Source of the DNA: Paramecium octaurelia
Taxonomy: Eukaryota; Ciliophora; Oligohymenophorea; Peniculida; Parameciidae
NCBI GenBank assembly: GCA_905182995.1
Contig: CAJJDP010000041.1
Location: forward strand, 310,589-374,588
Length of the DNA: 64,000 nt
Direction of reading: 5' to 3'
The translations under genes and the position numbers were made by a program. Positions 50,095 to 63,249 of the stretch are shown here, piece after piece (the first letter of the stretch is position 1; each line of letters opens with the position of its first letter). The notes beneath the pieces were generated by a model. That model saw only the letters and a list, made by a program, of their open reading frames with translations, was not told the origin of the DNA and searched no databases.

Positions 50095-53000
50095 TCATTA
50101 CAAGATTTTTAGTAAGGATATTGTATAGATATCCAACATTATTTCAACTGGCAACAAAGTAATCAATAGTCTTAGATGAATTAATCTTAAATTGACTTTA
50201 ATTATCATGAGTCCCCCCGATACAATCAAAAAAATGATGAGGAATATCCCTATTAAAAATTAATATAAGTCTTATATATTTTATTGTGTTGTTATGAGAT
50301 TTATTATAGACTCTTGAACCTTATTAAAGAACTCTTCAAAACCTAAGTATGTATGTAAATAATGTTGTACTATTATATTATTAAAATCCTAACTATTCAA
50401 TTGCTAGTTAAGTTTAACAAAATCAGGATCCAATAATCCTGTTTCGTACTCAAACTCATAATATTGCATCAAAAATGTATCCATTTTACTCACTATTCCC
50501 ACAATCCCAGATTTTAAATATTATGAATTGTTGTCCTTACTGTCATATGCGCCATATTCCAATTTAAACTATTATGGTGATAAGTCTTTATTGCAAAATG
50601 GAATCTCATTATCATTAAAGATCAAACAAAAATCATTGTTATATATTGTGAGTATATATGTTTCATCCTCACCATTAAGAATATCGTAGTCTATTATCTT
50701 TTAATAAATTTAATTCAAATCAGAATGATTAAAGTTATATGCTTCTGTTAATATTGATGTAACATTAAACTGCTCATTCATACTACTAAGAACTAGAAAC
50801 TCATTCTATATTACTTCACTCATTACACCATAAATTTATTGTTAAGATTTGATCATAAGAGCAACAGTGATAGCATTCTCAAATCTTATTTAAAATTGAA
50901 TATAATCCATAGCCAACCCATATGCAGGATTCAATTTTAATGATTGGTCCTTATACAAAAAATAATCTCCTAAGAAGAAAAAGCAGACAAATGATATGTT
51001 TATCATTACATAAACTAATTTAAATATTATGTTAATCTACACATTCGAGATCCTGGAATTTAAAGGAATAGTTGAAGAACCAGGTTTCTTGGTTTATATT
51101 TCTTATTGTTTAGCCTTTTTAGACTTAATTAAAATTGACTGAATTTTTGATCTATGTTACTTAAATCCTTTTTTACTCTATAACATATCTGTATAGCATA
51201 ATTTATAACAATTTTGTTACTTAAATCCCAATTCTCCAAAAGTTTACTTCATGATTTATCCGACTAATCTAAATTTAATTATTTAATTCTCTGCTCCACT
51301 TTCAGTCAATCTATTGGATAATAATAATATTTTCTAACAATATTGCTCAATTCTTCTCCAAAAATACAACTAAATAAATATGATTAATCCGATTATAATT
51401 ATTTCAGCAAGGATCTAATTGAATAACAGTAATATCTTGCCATCCTATTAATCAGTATAATACGATCCCAACGACTGAATTATTTGAAAATTATTTTGGA
51501 TTATATTGGCAAAATTGAGTCGATATTTTAGCAGATTTGATAAATAAATAGAGTTTGATTCAAAATGCAAGAGTCTATATCCTATGGCTTCAAGATAATA
51601 AATATAATCAGTGAAGTCTACATTTTCTACATAAACTGTATTGTCTAAATGAGTAATATTCAGGTTATCCAAATATCCATTTTCTTCTAATGAAATGAAA
51701 TTGGGATACATTTTTGTCAAATTTAAAAAGGCTGTTTCCATACTTTGGCTTTGGATGTACATTTAATTATTGATAAATTGACTTGCATTTAAAATGTCAT
51801 TAATCACTAAAGATGTAATCCATGAGTAAGTGAACAAATTTAAAAAGTATTTGTTTAAATTGATAGGTAAGTTGATATCTGTTATAAATTTGGTTACTGA
51901 TTTATTAAAGACGTTTACTTAAGTTATGTTAATAATCATAAAAATGATAAATAAAATAAGAACGACAAATTTTATTAATGAAATAATTGCAAGACTCGAA
52001 ATTAAAGAAGTTTTGGTTTTAAATTTATTAACAATTTCTATCGCAGTTAATCCTGAATTGCCAGATTTAGTTGTTGATTGAGACTTGAGTATTCCTACTC
52101 CATGATTAGATTTATATTCATTCTATTGCTGCAATACTTATTGTATTTCATTGCTAAATACTTCTTCACTGAAACTCTAAGAATCAGCTTATCCCAAAGA
52201 ACCCATCAAATTTAATCGTCGTTCACTTACATAATGTAAAATCTAATTATTAACTGGAGATTTGTCAAGAAAGCTTTTCTTTTGTAAAACCGAACCAACA
52301 GGACTCATCAATGAAGAATCCATATGATAATCAGGACTCTTAGGAATCGTCTGGAATTATTGAACATAACTTTGCTTTTGGCTTGTATGTCTTTTAGCTG
52401 CCCTGCGAATAGGCAAATTTTGTCTTCTCATTTATTTCTTTTCCTCATCTTATTGATTTGATCTATCAACAAATTCCGATAACTCCAAAATAAAATAATG
52501 TTATTTATTTTCCTTCCTGCCCAAAATATTTAACTGGATTTTCGCAGTACAAAAATAGATTGTCTTTTGTAATACCTATCAAATTTAATTTATAATTACT
52601 TCAATAGCATTTAAAAAATCTATTATTTCATTTTCTTTTATTGAATTTGCATTCTATTAAGTACCCATTACTGTCTGCTTTTATTATTAACCAATTTTGA
52701 AAAAGTCTAAACTGCTTTGTTCTAGATTCTTGACCTCTTCCAATGGATTAGAAGGCTTAGTTTCTGAAATGAGTCTCTTCTAATTGCCATTTCGAGGACT
52801 TGTGATTAACGAATTCATCTATTCAAATTGTGAAAATGCCCTTGTCTATTCAACATACTTTTGAGACGCCTATTAATATGAATTAAGTATGGTTTAATGC
52901 ATCTTCTATAGACCAACAAAGTCTTAGAACACATACAGTAATACAGACTTTTATTGAATTGCACCATCATTATTATCAGAATTATTCAAAATATCATTCA

Positions 53001-55296
53001 TGTATATATGTATATGTGGCAAAAACATATAAACATAAAATGAATCAATATTTTCCAAAAAATATTCTAGATTATCTTGTGGTACAAGCAATTTACTTAA
53101 TTGTTAGGAGATTCCTATGCATTTACCATATTCATCAAAAATAAGATAATTATGAACTTCCTTTTCCTTTGTAAGACTCCCTATTAAAGTAAAATCATCA
53201 TTAATGTCGAAATTATTATAAACATTTAAATACTGAGGTATTAGGAATCCATTTTTACCCAAAGCAAATGTTAAAGTCTCTTTAAAAGCTAAATCTGTCC
53301 TTGCTTCTTTGATATAGGTTTATAGGAATTAATCGTGTTGGTTTCCGAAGTATTATGGCATGAGTTCTTTAATGTTAGCAATCTGTTGAAATTCTGAATT
53401 TGAATATCCAAAATAGTTGGCAATTTAACTTTTATTCGAATTTAATATTTAACCCAATTGTTTTACTATACTTATAATTATCAATATGGTTTCATCCTTC
53501 AGAATATTGGATCGCGTTATCACATTTTACTCTTAAGTTGTTTCTATTTTCATTATGTCTTGTATTTTCTATTCACACAAATATGCACTATAATAATCAT
53601 TCAACACAAAACTATGGAACATTGAACATATTTTTAATTTTAAAATATTATCACAATTTTTTATGTACTCTTCTTATATTACATTAATTGTTTAACTTCT
53701 AAGAAAAAAAATACATGATATTATTTATTTACTTAAGTTAACTGCATTATCTTCAAATTAATAAATAGATTTGCAACCATTTATTTGATTTTCCCAAATT
53801 TAAATTTTTAGTTATATTAAGTCAGATACTTTTCCTTGAAACTTCTCCTCTATTTGAGAATATTCATACAATTCTGCAGGACTTACACTTTTTTCTTGAA
53901 TAGCATTCTTCATATATTACTGCTCTTTTTCATATATTAATTATATTGCCGTTATTTTCTTTTATAAATGCTTATCAATTCTACTTTTCATTAACTAAAA
54001 ATAATATGACTTCTTTATATTTTAATTCGATTCAAATTTCTTAAACTCTACATAGCCTATCAATGGCTTATTTCTGATCAAAGCCAAATAAGACACAAAT
54101 AATAACTGTAGCTCTTCAAGCTCACTCTTCTATCCTTCTTTTAAATCGATGAAAATTTCAGTTATTATATACAATCCTAATTTATAATAATCTTGCATCT
54201 TTGTGCTTTTCTAATTCATAATCACCTTCTATTGAAACTTTTAAAAATCCTTATCGTTTATTAACTAATATATGATGAGATTATAGGTGGTTATGGAATT
54301 TGTTGTGATGTTACCAATGTATGAATACAACTTGTAAATCTGATAGAGTTATCTCGTCTTTGGATCAAAATTCAATTACAATAAGAAATTAAATAGCAAA
54401 TTTCCCAAAATCGTGGACAAACTAAAAATGAACATTATATAGATTCCAATCTGTTCTTCAGGAAAGATTTAGTTTTCCGAGAAAACATTCACAGTTATTA
54501 ATATGGCTAATGACTCTAACGTAAAGGAGGCTTCAAAATGGATCATATTTTTATGGGGAGCCTCAGGTTTATAGTATAAATGATTAAGCATTTTTAAAAT
54601 AAATATTGAATGCAACATCAGAAGGCCGATCAAATTGTATAATCTAGACTCCTATTCCAATGTTAAGACTATTGCAATCAGATTTATGAGAATCTGAGAA
54701 ACCCTTAATCGTGTAAACTTCTATTACATAGGGTGGTAAGGGGTAAATGAATATTACCTCAAAAAGTATTCACTCATAAAAATATACAAGCAGTACAATA
54801 TAATCGAAATTATGTTAATAATTAATTGATTCTAAAGGTTTTTTTACTATGCCTCAATAATTTATTAAATATAGAACTTATAGCATGGGATTTAGAGAGT
54901 TTAAATTGTGAATAAAATTACTGTGCATAAAGTACTCGTTCTGCCTTCTTAATATTTGACTTTCTTGTTTTCAGATTCCATTTCTAAAGGAAAAACACTC
55001 AAATATAAAATGAGTCCTACCATAATTATTAGACTAAAAATTGTAAAAGGGTAATAGATGAAGTTGTTTTAAAATTCAAAAAAAGGAGTTATTGTAAAAT
55101 AAGAGCAAGCCTTCTAAATGAATGATAAATAGCCATCACTATAATTCCAATATGACCATCCATGAGATGGGAGTAGAAGAGACAAATATTAAATATATGG
55201 GATTATGAGAATAACACTTACCATTGTATTTCCGGCTTAATTCTAATGTTGGGAATGGGCAATAATTGTTAAATTGTCAATTAAAGTTATTCTCAT
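50095..55296 (-). CDS. Giant polytopic membrane protein, TmcB-like ciliate family, 1733 aa (copy B)
   Basis: One intronless frame of exactly 1734 codons, and a clear paralogue of 41050-46449. Matching blocks: LLPSHGWSYWNYSDGYLSF vs LPISGWNLWKYSNGHFYLL; SEYFLRQYSFTPYHPMQQKF vs QQYFLRAYTFVPFNYLQQKF; DIPFCNKDLSPQQFKLEYGA vs DIPFCNYDNTTDFNQIYGA; LRLIHLRLLITLLPVEIML vs RLIQLRLILTNLPIEVLT. N-terminal helix cluster, long cytosolic helical region with the PAS/TmcB-like block, Ser-rich linker, then two helix groups and the conserved C-terminus. Many substitutions separate the copies, so the duplication is old. Role unknown; the family may sense or transport at membranes (inference). Confidence 0.78.
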
Positions 55297-55636
55297 TAAA
55301 TTATTTTATGTATAATGTATTATTAATCGTTCTTATTAATCAGGAGTATTAAAAATTAAATAATTTATTATCAACCAAAGTCTGATTTCAATATCTCAAT
55401 TTAAATTAAGTCTTCGCAACTTTAAAAGATATATTTTATTAATACATATAATAAATGAACTGAATTTAATAAAAAATAATGTAATCTCATTTCTTATTTA
55501 TAACTCTTAAAATATGGCTATTTATTGCCAATTCATTATCCAAATTTCATTTTCAAATGGATTTGTAAAATTTTAGATTTTACTCAAGAACTATTTTGTG
55601 ATTATAAAGTTTAAATATTTTTATACAATAAATTAA
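55297..55636. other. Divergent intergenic region
   Basis: 340 nt of AT-rich DNA between divergent starts. Presumed promoters only; no gene seen. Confidence 0.4.
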
Positions 55637-58600
55637 ATGAATAACATAATCAAATTGAAAATCAATCTAGATTAAAATGATTAAAAGTAAAGTATATTGG
55701 AGATTTTGGAGAAGCTTCAAGGAGAAATCATTTTAGAATATGATAGTCAAAAATAAAATGCATTAATCCAAAATCAAAATTTGATCGTTGAACAAAATGA
55801 CATCTTTAACTTGGACCTACAAAATTAACTATAGTAGGATCCTTAATGGCATAAATAACATTTCAACCAAGCTATTGGAATATCAAAAAAATTGAAATTT
55901 ATTGCTGTTCACAATCTTATGAAGAATCATTTCTATTAAAAAGCTTAATTATCCTAAATTAAAATTTATCCAGATTGGAGTTTAAGTGAATATAGAACCA
56001 ATTAACAACTCAATGTAAACTAATAAAACCTTTTAAATCAAATCAATATGTAAATACAAAGCTCAATTGTATTTTCGGTATTTTGCAAAAATGAAATACA
56101 GAAAGCCTCTAAAATTGGATTTTTATGGAAATCTCTAGATAAATTGGCAAAGATTTTGGATACAAACCAAGAAAATTTGCTTATTGGGGATATTAAAGAA
56201 CCTCATGAACAAGTAATATGTTTAAAAAGATTGGTATTCATTTTAAATTTCAATTAAAATGTGCAGCAATAATAATAAGATCCTCTTATTCAACAGAAGC
56301 AAGTCCTATTGAATAGTTTCATCTAAGACAATTTTAATATTCACACTATTGTATTCTCTATAAAAAAACCAAAATGCTCACGAATAGAATTAAAGGAAAT
56401 TGTGTCGGAAATTGTAAAATAACACTAAAATATTAATATAAAGGTTGGATATAATAGATTTGATATTTCTAGTTTTTTAAAATTAGCATATCTAGAAATT
56501 GAGTAGTATGATGATTATTACAATGTAGACTAATAGTTTTAATAAGAAATTTAAGACAGAGCCTCTAAAATATTAAGATTAAACATTTAGGATAAATTAA
56601 ATTTTGAAAACTATATTTGTAAATTGCCATTAATCACAAATTCAAGTATTAATTTTAAACATTGCTAACATGGAATTAAATTGAATAACTCCATCTAGAA
56701 AATAAAATAGTTTGCTGCTTAAGTTAATATACATTTAAAATAATTGAAATCATCCTCTTTGTATCTTAAAGTAGATTAAACACTCACTTATTATTTAGAG
56801 TAAATTGGAATGGAACAAAAAAAGCAGATCTTGAAAAAACTATTTATGGATATTACTTAACAACAATATATCTTATCTATCAATGATATAAAAGTGTAAA
56901 ATATTGAAGTATTGGTTTATTTTAATCGAGTTCTAAATAATGATATTATAACTTTGGAATAAGTATTAAATGAAACTTTGTCAAAACTTCAAGTATATAA
57001 TTTGTAGTTGAATGAACTAAACTAATTAGAACTGACAATTGATCAATTCTAACAGAAATATTGTGCTTTAGTGCATGTTGAAATTAACAAAATAGTTTGT
57101 CTTATACACTCAAAACATTTAAATTAAATGCTAAGCTTATTGGATAGCAAAAAGTAATAATCTCTTTTATCCTATAAACCAAAATCTAAATTACATACTT
57201 TATAAATCTATTAGGATTACAAAAATAAAATAGTTCAATAATCTTAAGAAATACTTTCAATTAAATTGTCATAAAGTGGTGAATTTATTTATTTAGAATG
57301 TCCGACTAATAATATGGCAGTTTTGGAGATATTTTCAAAATATGAAAAGATTTTGGATAATTAATTATTAGAAATACCCATAGGAATTAACAAGATGGAA
57401 GCGAAATACTTATATCGTAATTGTCAAAAGGAGATTCAAATAGCGAGTGATGAATAGATATTTGAATTGCTGTTCAATTTTAATGAATATTAAACACCCA
57501 CAGATTCAGGAGAAATGAAATAGGTTGAAATAAAAAAACAAAATAATAAAAATTAATTCATTAATTTTTTAACTAAAGAAGTTAATTTTGATACAAATTT
57601 AACATGTGAGGTCTTCATAAAATTCAACAGTAAAATAAACGTAAATTAAAAAATAATATTTTAAAAAGAGGATAAGGTGCATTCAAATATAATAGGTATT
57701 AGAGAATATTTTTAATATTGTCAAAAATAAAAACTACCATTTAAACAACTTGGAGTGTTGTTGGAAGATGTAAAGGATATCTTCCCAAAATTATTATAAG
57801 GATTTATGTGTTCAGATTAAACTAAATTTTAATAACTTACAATATTTGTTGATAACCTCAAACTCAAACCTCTTTATGAATAGGAACTGATTAATTCTTT
57901 GGTTACTTCAATGCGAGAAACCTTTTAAGATTTCTAATGGCAATGGTCAGATGGAAGATAATATAATGATTATGATGATGCCATGATCAATGAACAAATT
58001 GAAGTTGCTTATTAAAGTTATAAGGCAGACAATAAGAAAAATGAACTCATGCTAAGATTTCCTTATTCTTATTAACCTGGAACTCATACTGTTGATGTAA
58101 ATAAAGGAACAATCTTAGATCATGCCAGTGGCTAGGTTAAAATGCTCAAATAAAAGGATGGATTGTATTACATTGGAAATGAACAAGCAGATGATATCTT
58201 GAGTTAATATATTAATGAGAGAATTTAGATGAAAAAATATCAATTCACTGTATTTTTAAAAAAGTATTTGATTTTGTTCAAATCTAAGGATGAGATGTAT
58301 TAAATTAATTTAGACACAAAATACAAAAGAAGATTAAGAAGAGAAATTAAAACTGACAAATATTTTTAATTTATACATGAATTCATAAAATAAAAGTAAA
58401 CTGCAGAAACACCTCAAGAAACACCCAACCCTAATAATCAGATTTATTGTAGAGCAAAAGCATTTTTAAATTAAGCCCAAGATATTGAATAGGGTAAGTA
58501 GAACCAAGCTGAGAAAATTAAGTAAGCCATTTAGAACATTATAGAAAAACATGTAATTACCTTTGAAATCATCTTACCTTCTACTAATGATCAAATATAC

Positions 58601-59271
58601 TTTAGTTTCTTGAATTACCTGAACAATAATGCTCTATAAATAGAAGGAGAATTCAACTAAAATCAATCAATTTAAATTAAGACTTTTGAGAAGAATCAAT
58701 AATTAATTTTGGAAGTCTTGGAGTTTCTACAATAAATCCCATAAGATTGGAATCCTTCTAGCTATTAAAGTTTATATTATTTTGACGATTTACAACCAGA
58801 TTTAGGGGAAGTTAAATAAGCTTTTCCATTTTTGGATATTAAAACTATATAGTTGGTACAGAATTATGATATGTGGGCCAAATATTAATCAACAAAATAT
58901 AAAATGAAAAATTAGAATGAGGAATTGATGCTCTTTGGCTATAGAAAAGATTGTGCTCAAGAGGAGATTGGAAGGGTTACTTTGTCGTTATCTTTTGATC
59001 ATGTAACTCGTATTATAATTATGTGTAGCATACAGGACCTTATGTAAAATGTGGCAAAACAGTGGCCTACATTAAAGATAATTATTGTGAGTCTTAGAAA
59101 GGAGAAAAACAGATAATTGTGGTCTAGGTTTTATTAGGCTAAGTTCAAGAATTGAAGTAATAGTTTTTAATAAGTGATTATTCTGAAAATAATTTCAGAG
59201 AAGGAGATTATTATTACATTAAGGGGAATCGGATTTATCCAAAGTTTATAATAACTTTAAAAGATCAATGA
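55637..59271 (+). CDS. WWE-domain protein with degenerate PARP-like C-terminus, 1202 aa
   Basis: One intron, 59003-59028, joins SLSFDH to HTGPYVKCGKTVAYIKDN; total 1203 whole codons. The first ~750 residues hold repeating alpha/beta segments of about 70 residues (GEIILEYDSQKQNALIQNQN, KEIVSEIVKQHQNINIKVGY, EFIYLECPTNNMAVLEIFSK) reminiscent of the KH-like repeats of PARP14. A WWE domain at about 762-830 shows FQWQWSDGRQYNDYDD, QIEVAY and THTVDVNKGTILDHASGQVK. The C-terminal ~110 residues look like a PARP fold: LFGYRKDCAQEEI where LFHGTxxxxxxxI is expected, then GKTVAYIKDNYCE, IIVVQVLLGQ and IYPKFIITLKDQ. The catalytic His of the HYE triad seems missing. Known of the family: ADP-ribosylation or poly-ADP-ribose reading. 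Confidence 0.7.
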
Positions 59272-59339
59272 TATTACAAAATATAATATTAATGAGAAAA
59301 TATTATAATATTATCCAATTTATATTTATAAAACAAACC

Positions 59340-60033
59340 ATGCTCAAATTAAACTCCAGATCCTTTACTCTATAGTCTGAATAGTCTGAAAGATAGCATT
59401 AGACAAGTTTTAAATCTCATAGATATTTGCAATAATTGAAGTATAAATGCGACTCCTCTTTTCATGTCTCGAGATTTAGACAAAAATCTGCCAGGGCCTC
59501 TATATTTGGAGATGAAAACTATTCAAAAAAATGGATGCAATAAATCAAAATAGAAATTCCCATGCATAGAAATTAGAAATTAGGAAAGCTAGTTTTCGAT
59601 AAATTAAAAAGACTAATACCCACTGTAAAATATAATTCTGCATTAAAAAGTATTTATGCCTCATTCTAAAGCAGGCTTAAAGGACCATACAAAAGTCCTA
59701 AAGATATTGATAGGAATTAGACCAAGATAAGAAACCATCAAAATTTCTGATAATAATAAAAGAGGATCTCTAAAGAAAATACCTAACTTTATCATTCAAA
59801 AATCTAAATAACCCTAGAAACCACTCTTAAAATTATTTTCTTTTAATAAATCATTAATTATTTCTCAACCTCTCTTTAATAGAGTACATAGGAATTTCAG
59901 CCAAGGACACATATCATGTACTAAGTTATCCTAGAATGATTCTCCAGAGAAATCTCTGCCTTTAACTTAACAAAAGAGATTAAGCATCTAAATCAGAAAC
60001 ATTTATGGAGTCAAACCATTTTCGAACATTTGA
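59340..60033 (+). CDS. Basic uncharacterised protein, about 224 aa
   Basis: Frame from ATG 59340 with one 19-nt intron-like segment (59695-59713, GTC...TAG) gives 225 whole codons. Product is Ser/Lys/Arg/Gln-rich and basic: MLKLNSRSFTLQSEQSERQH, FHVSRFRQKSARASIFGDEN, HRNQKLGKLVFDKLKRLIPT, FQSRLKGPYK, then QPQKPLLKLFSFNKSLIISQ. No domain seen. The 19-nt intron is at the short end and GTC is not the common donor, so the C-terminal half is uncertain: near 59950-60050 two other frames are also open and protein-like. 68 nt downstream of the PARP-like gene's stop. Confidence 0.5.
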
Positions 60034-60580
60034 ATGGATAGAACTGTTGACTCTATTTTATATAAATATTTTTCCAAACAATAAGATTTAAATGAAAAGA
60101 CCATTCATATGAATAAGCTCCTTTCTCCTTTTTATAATCTTGAAATAGAAAAGGTTAAATATAATGTAGTTAGAAGTTTATCTCATTTATAATTTTTAGC
60201 TCTAACTATCTATTTCTAATTATTAAATACCCTCTGATTATTTTTATTTATCTTATAATTTAATATCATATCAGATTTAGTATAGTAAATTCTTCTTATT
60301 AAATAGTATTTATAGTGGTTTCATTAATATAAACAACTTATAATGGAAAAGAATTGATTATAAATACAGGAACTCTCCTTATAATACACAAATCTTAGAG
60401 AAGTTTCCTAGTAGAAAATTATTGGATTTTTTTATTATGGAAAATATTAGAAGGTATTATTTCGTTTATGAATTTAAGATTTGAAAATTTAAATCAAAAA
60501 GATCTAGATGAAGAATGCTATTATTTATGTAAAGTTCATATTATATAAATTTTATTTAACAGAATTATTTTTTCAAATTT
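60034..60580. other. Intergenic or unresolved region
   Basis: 547 nt, AT-rich. Open frames of 35-60 codons occur (for example from ATG 60008), but none joins convincingly to the genes on either side and none shows a known motif. Confidence 0.35.
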
Positions 60581-61834
60581 ATGGGTAACACGGAATTAAA
60601 ACCTTAAATTATTCATTCAAATCAATGGGTAATGGTTAAACAACTCAATCATCCTTTATATGGACCAATTAAAGTATTTAAGAACTGTTAAGAAAAATAT
60701 TAATGTTTACGTACATTTATGGTGCAGGAGGATGAAGCAAAGAAAATGTATGATGAATTCTAAAAGTTGAACTCAGAATAAGTATTTTATATTCTTATCA
60801 TTCTAGTACAATTTAGTTAGAATTAATAAAATAGAACATGAGGTAGAATCGTAATTGTGTTCAACATTTCACAAAATTCATTTAACATTAGATTATACAG
60901 AAAAACACTTGAAAAATGTTTATTAAATAAATGTGCAAAAATTTAGTGTGAACATTCTAACAACATTGAGCTATTTGGATTCTTGCAAAGCAGACACATG
61001 CTAATTTTGTCTATCAAAATTACTACTGTTTGGAGATTAAGTGAGAATCGTCTATCAACAACTGCTTTCATAACAAGGGGATTATTAGCGTATATTATCT
61101 GGAGATTTGAAGTGTGAAGATTGGTATTTCGCACCAGAAGTAATGAAATGCTTAAGAATGAATGATTAAAAAACATTCAATAATGAAAAAGCCACTATAT
61201 TTAATTTTGGATTAATTATGATTGCAATATTCACTGAAGTAACTCCATACGAAGCAGAAATTTATAATTATGAGAAATGTTGTTTGACTGAAAAATTCGA
61301 TAAATATATCAATTTATTTACACAATTTAATCTAAACAGTAAGAATTACTTATAATTTTTATAGAAAAATTAGAAAAGCTAATCTTAGCCTGTGTTAGTT
61401 TTATTCCTGACAAAAGACCAACTTATTAATAGTTATTGGATTAATTTAGTGATCCATCAATATTTGAACAATAAGTTGAAGATTAATCACCTTCACCTTA
61501 GAAAGCTGACTCCACTTATTTAGTTCCCACTAATCAATTGGTATCATTCAATCCAACAGTAATGGATGAAAGAGTATTATCTGACACAACAAATAAAAAA
61601 TTAAATGATAATCAAAATAGAATATTAATGAAGAAGATAGATTAAGAGAAGCACTAGAACACTCCAATTTGTTAATCTCCTAAATTTAGACAAGAAAGCA
61701 TGTAGACTTAAACAACAATTGGAAATTTGAGATCCACTAAATTATATGATTTGGATAAATTATAAAAGTCATCCAGAAATAAATAAAATTAAAGCAAATC
61801 TTAATAAAAAAGTAATTATATTAAGAAATTTTGA
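60581..61834 (+). CDS. Pseudokinase with possible N-myristoylation site, 400 aa
   Basis: Introns 60782-60806 and 61339-61364; 401 whole codons. MGNTELKP gives a Gly2 that could be myristoylated. The N-lobe keeps YGPIKVFKNC. In the C-lobe the expected HRDxxPxN region reads KADTCQFCLSKLLLFGDQVR: the catalytic Asp-Asn pattern and the DFG motif are gone, while YFAPEVM, FNFGLIMIAIFTEVTPYEAE and CVSFIPDKRPTYQQLLDQFS (subdomain XI Arg) remain. So the fold is a kinase without catalysis. A disordered Ser/Gln/Thr-rich tail of about 120 residues follows. A scaffold or allosteric partner role is inference. Confidence 0.78.
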
Positions 61835-61889
61835 TTATATAAATATGAGGTATTAATTTACTACATTTGAGTATTTAATAATCGTATTA

Positions 61890-62882
61890 ATGAAAGGATT
61901 GGTTCTCTGTTATCTTATTTCTTTTGTCTATTGCTGGTGGGAGGTCGGTCATATGATGACAGCCCAAATTGCAAAGAATTATCTTAAGGATAATAGACCA
62001 GATGTCTTAGCTTGGGCAGACTCATTAGTCTAAGACTTCAATTCCCTTACAGATGGTAAATCCAATACCTTTGCGGAGGCAGCTGTATGGTTAGATGATA
62101 TAAAAGAAACTGGAACTGAATTTCTATTCAGTTGGCATTATACTGACAGACCAATCAATCCTGATGGGTATAATGTTAGTCTATTTCTTAGATTATTGAT
62201 AAAGATTGATGATGAAAGTCGAAATATCAATTCTATATATGCTATAAACCAAGCAGTGGCAGTTTTAACTAACTCCAAGACTTCTAGAAATCGACATACA
62301 GTTTTTAAAGCATAGATGTTGAGAGTATTATTGCATGTGATCGGTGATATTCATCAACCTCTACATGACACATCCTTTTATAATAGTAGCTATCCTGATG
62401 GAGATGCTGGTGGCAACTTTTTGAATATCTAAGTATTTAAATTTTATATATATTTAGTTATAAAATGGAACAATGATGAACTTTCATTCTTTTTGGGATT
62501 CTGGGGCTCTCACCTTTGCTCCTAATAATAGCTTTATGGCAAGACCTTTAAGTTAATCTGATAGCGAGTATCTAGACAAGTGGTCAAAGGATTTGATGAA
62601 GAAATTCCCAATATCAAAATACAGCAATTATGATATGACGTAATAACCCATTTGAAACCTAGAAATCCCTCTGTTTGGACTTACCTTGGTTTTAGATAGG
62701 CCCAATAATTTTTATACCCAATGGTAGCGACATCAAATAACTACAGCAGCGATTATGAAAAGCAGGCCATTGCATTTTGTGAAGAAAACTTAATTGTCGG
62801 AGGATATAGGTTAGGAAACAAATTAATAGAAATCTATGATCAAATTTTACAAAATGAAGCTAAACTTACAGTTAGTGAATGA
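61890..62882 (+). CDS. Secreted S1/P1-type zinc nuclease, 306 aa
   Basis: Introns 62168-62191, 62433-62457 and 62640-62662; 307 whole codons. Signal peptide MKGLVLCYLISFVYC; the predicted mature protein starts WWEVGHMMTAQIA, so Trp1 and His6 act as zinc ligands, as in P1 nuclease. The other ligands are visible: AAVWLDDIK (Asp), FSWHYTD (His), LLHVIGDIHQPLHD (His, Asp, His), GDAGGNFL, and FHSFWDSG (His, Asp). Hydrolyses single-stranded DNA/RNA and 3'-nucleotides, usually in acidic digestive or extracellular compartments. Length is normal. Likely role in food-vacuole nucleic acid digestion (inference). It starts 55 nt after the pseudokinase stop. Confidence 0.94.
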
Positions 62883-63249
62883 TGATAAATTAGTGTTATT
62901 AAATATCCATTTATATATGCTTTTTGTTTATATTTTATTTTCAAAAATTTAATATTGATAATAAATTAAATCAATTTAAATGGGGATTATTAAATATAAA
63001 ATGTTCATGAAGAAAAAGTGTTTAGATTAATAAATCAATTAATTTTGTTAACTTTTCAATTTTGTAATGTGTATTTTATTGAAAATTAAATTTAATGATT
63101 CCAAAATTTGACTTTAATAGAATCATAAAATTATTTTGCATACTTCTATTATTGAATGATAACACAAAGTTATTAGATATGAGTTTATGAAGTATTCTAA
63201 TAATAAATAAAGAAATTTTAAATAAATTTATAAAATATTTAACTATTTC
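62883..63249. other. Convergent intergenic region
   Basis: 367 nt between two convergent stops, unusually long compared with the other convergent spacers here (0-91 nt). Very AT-rich; no gene or structure seen. Confidence 0.4.
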
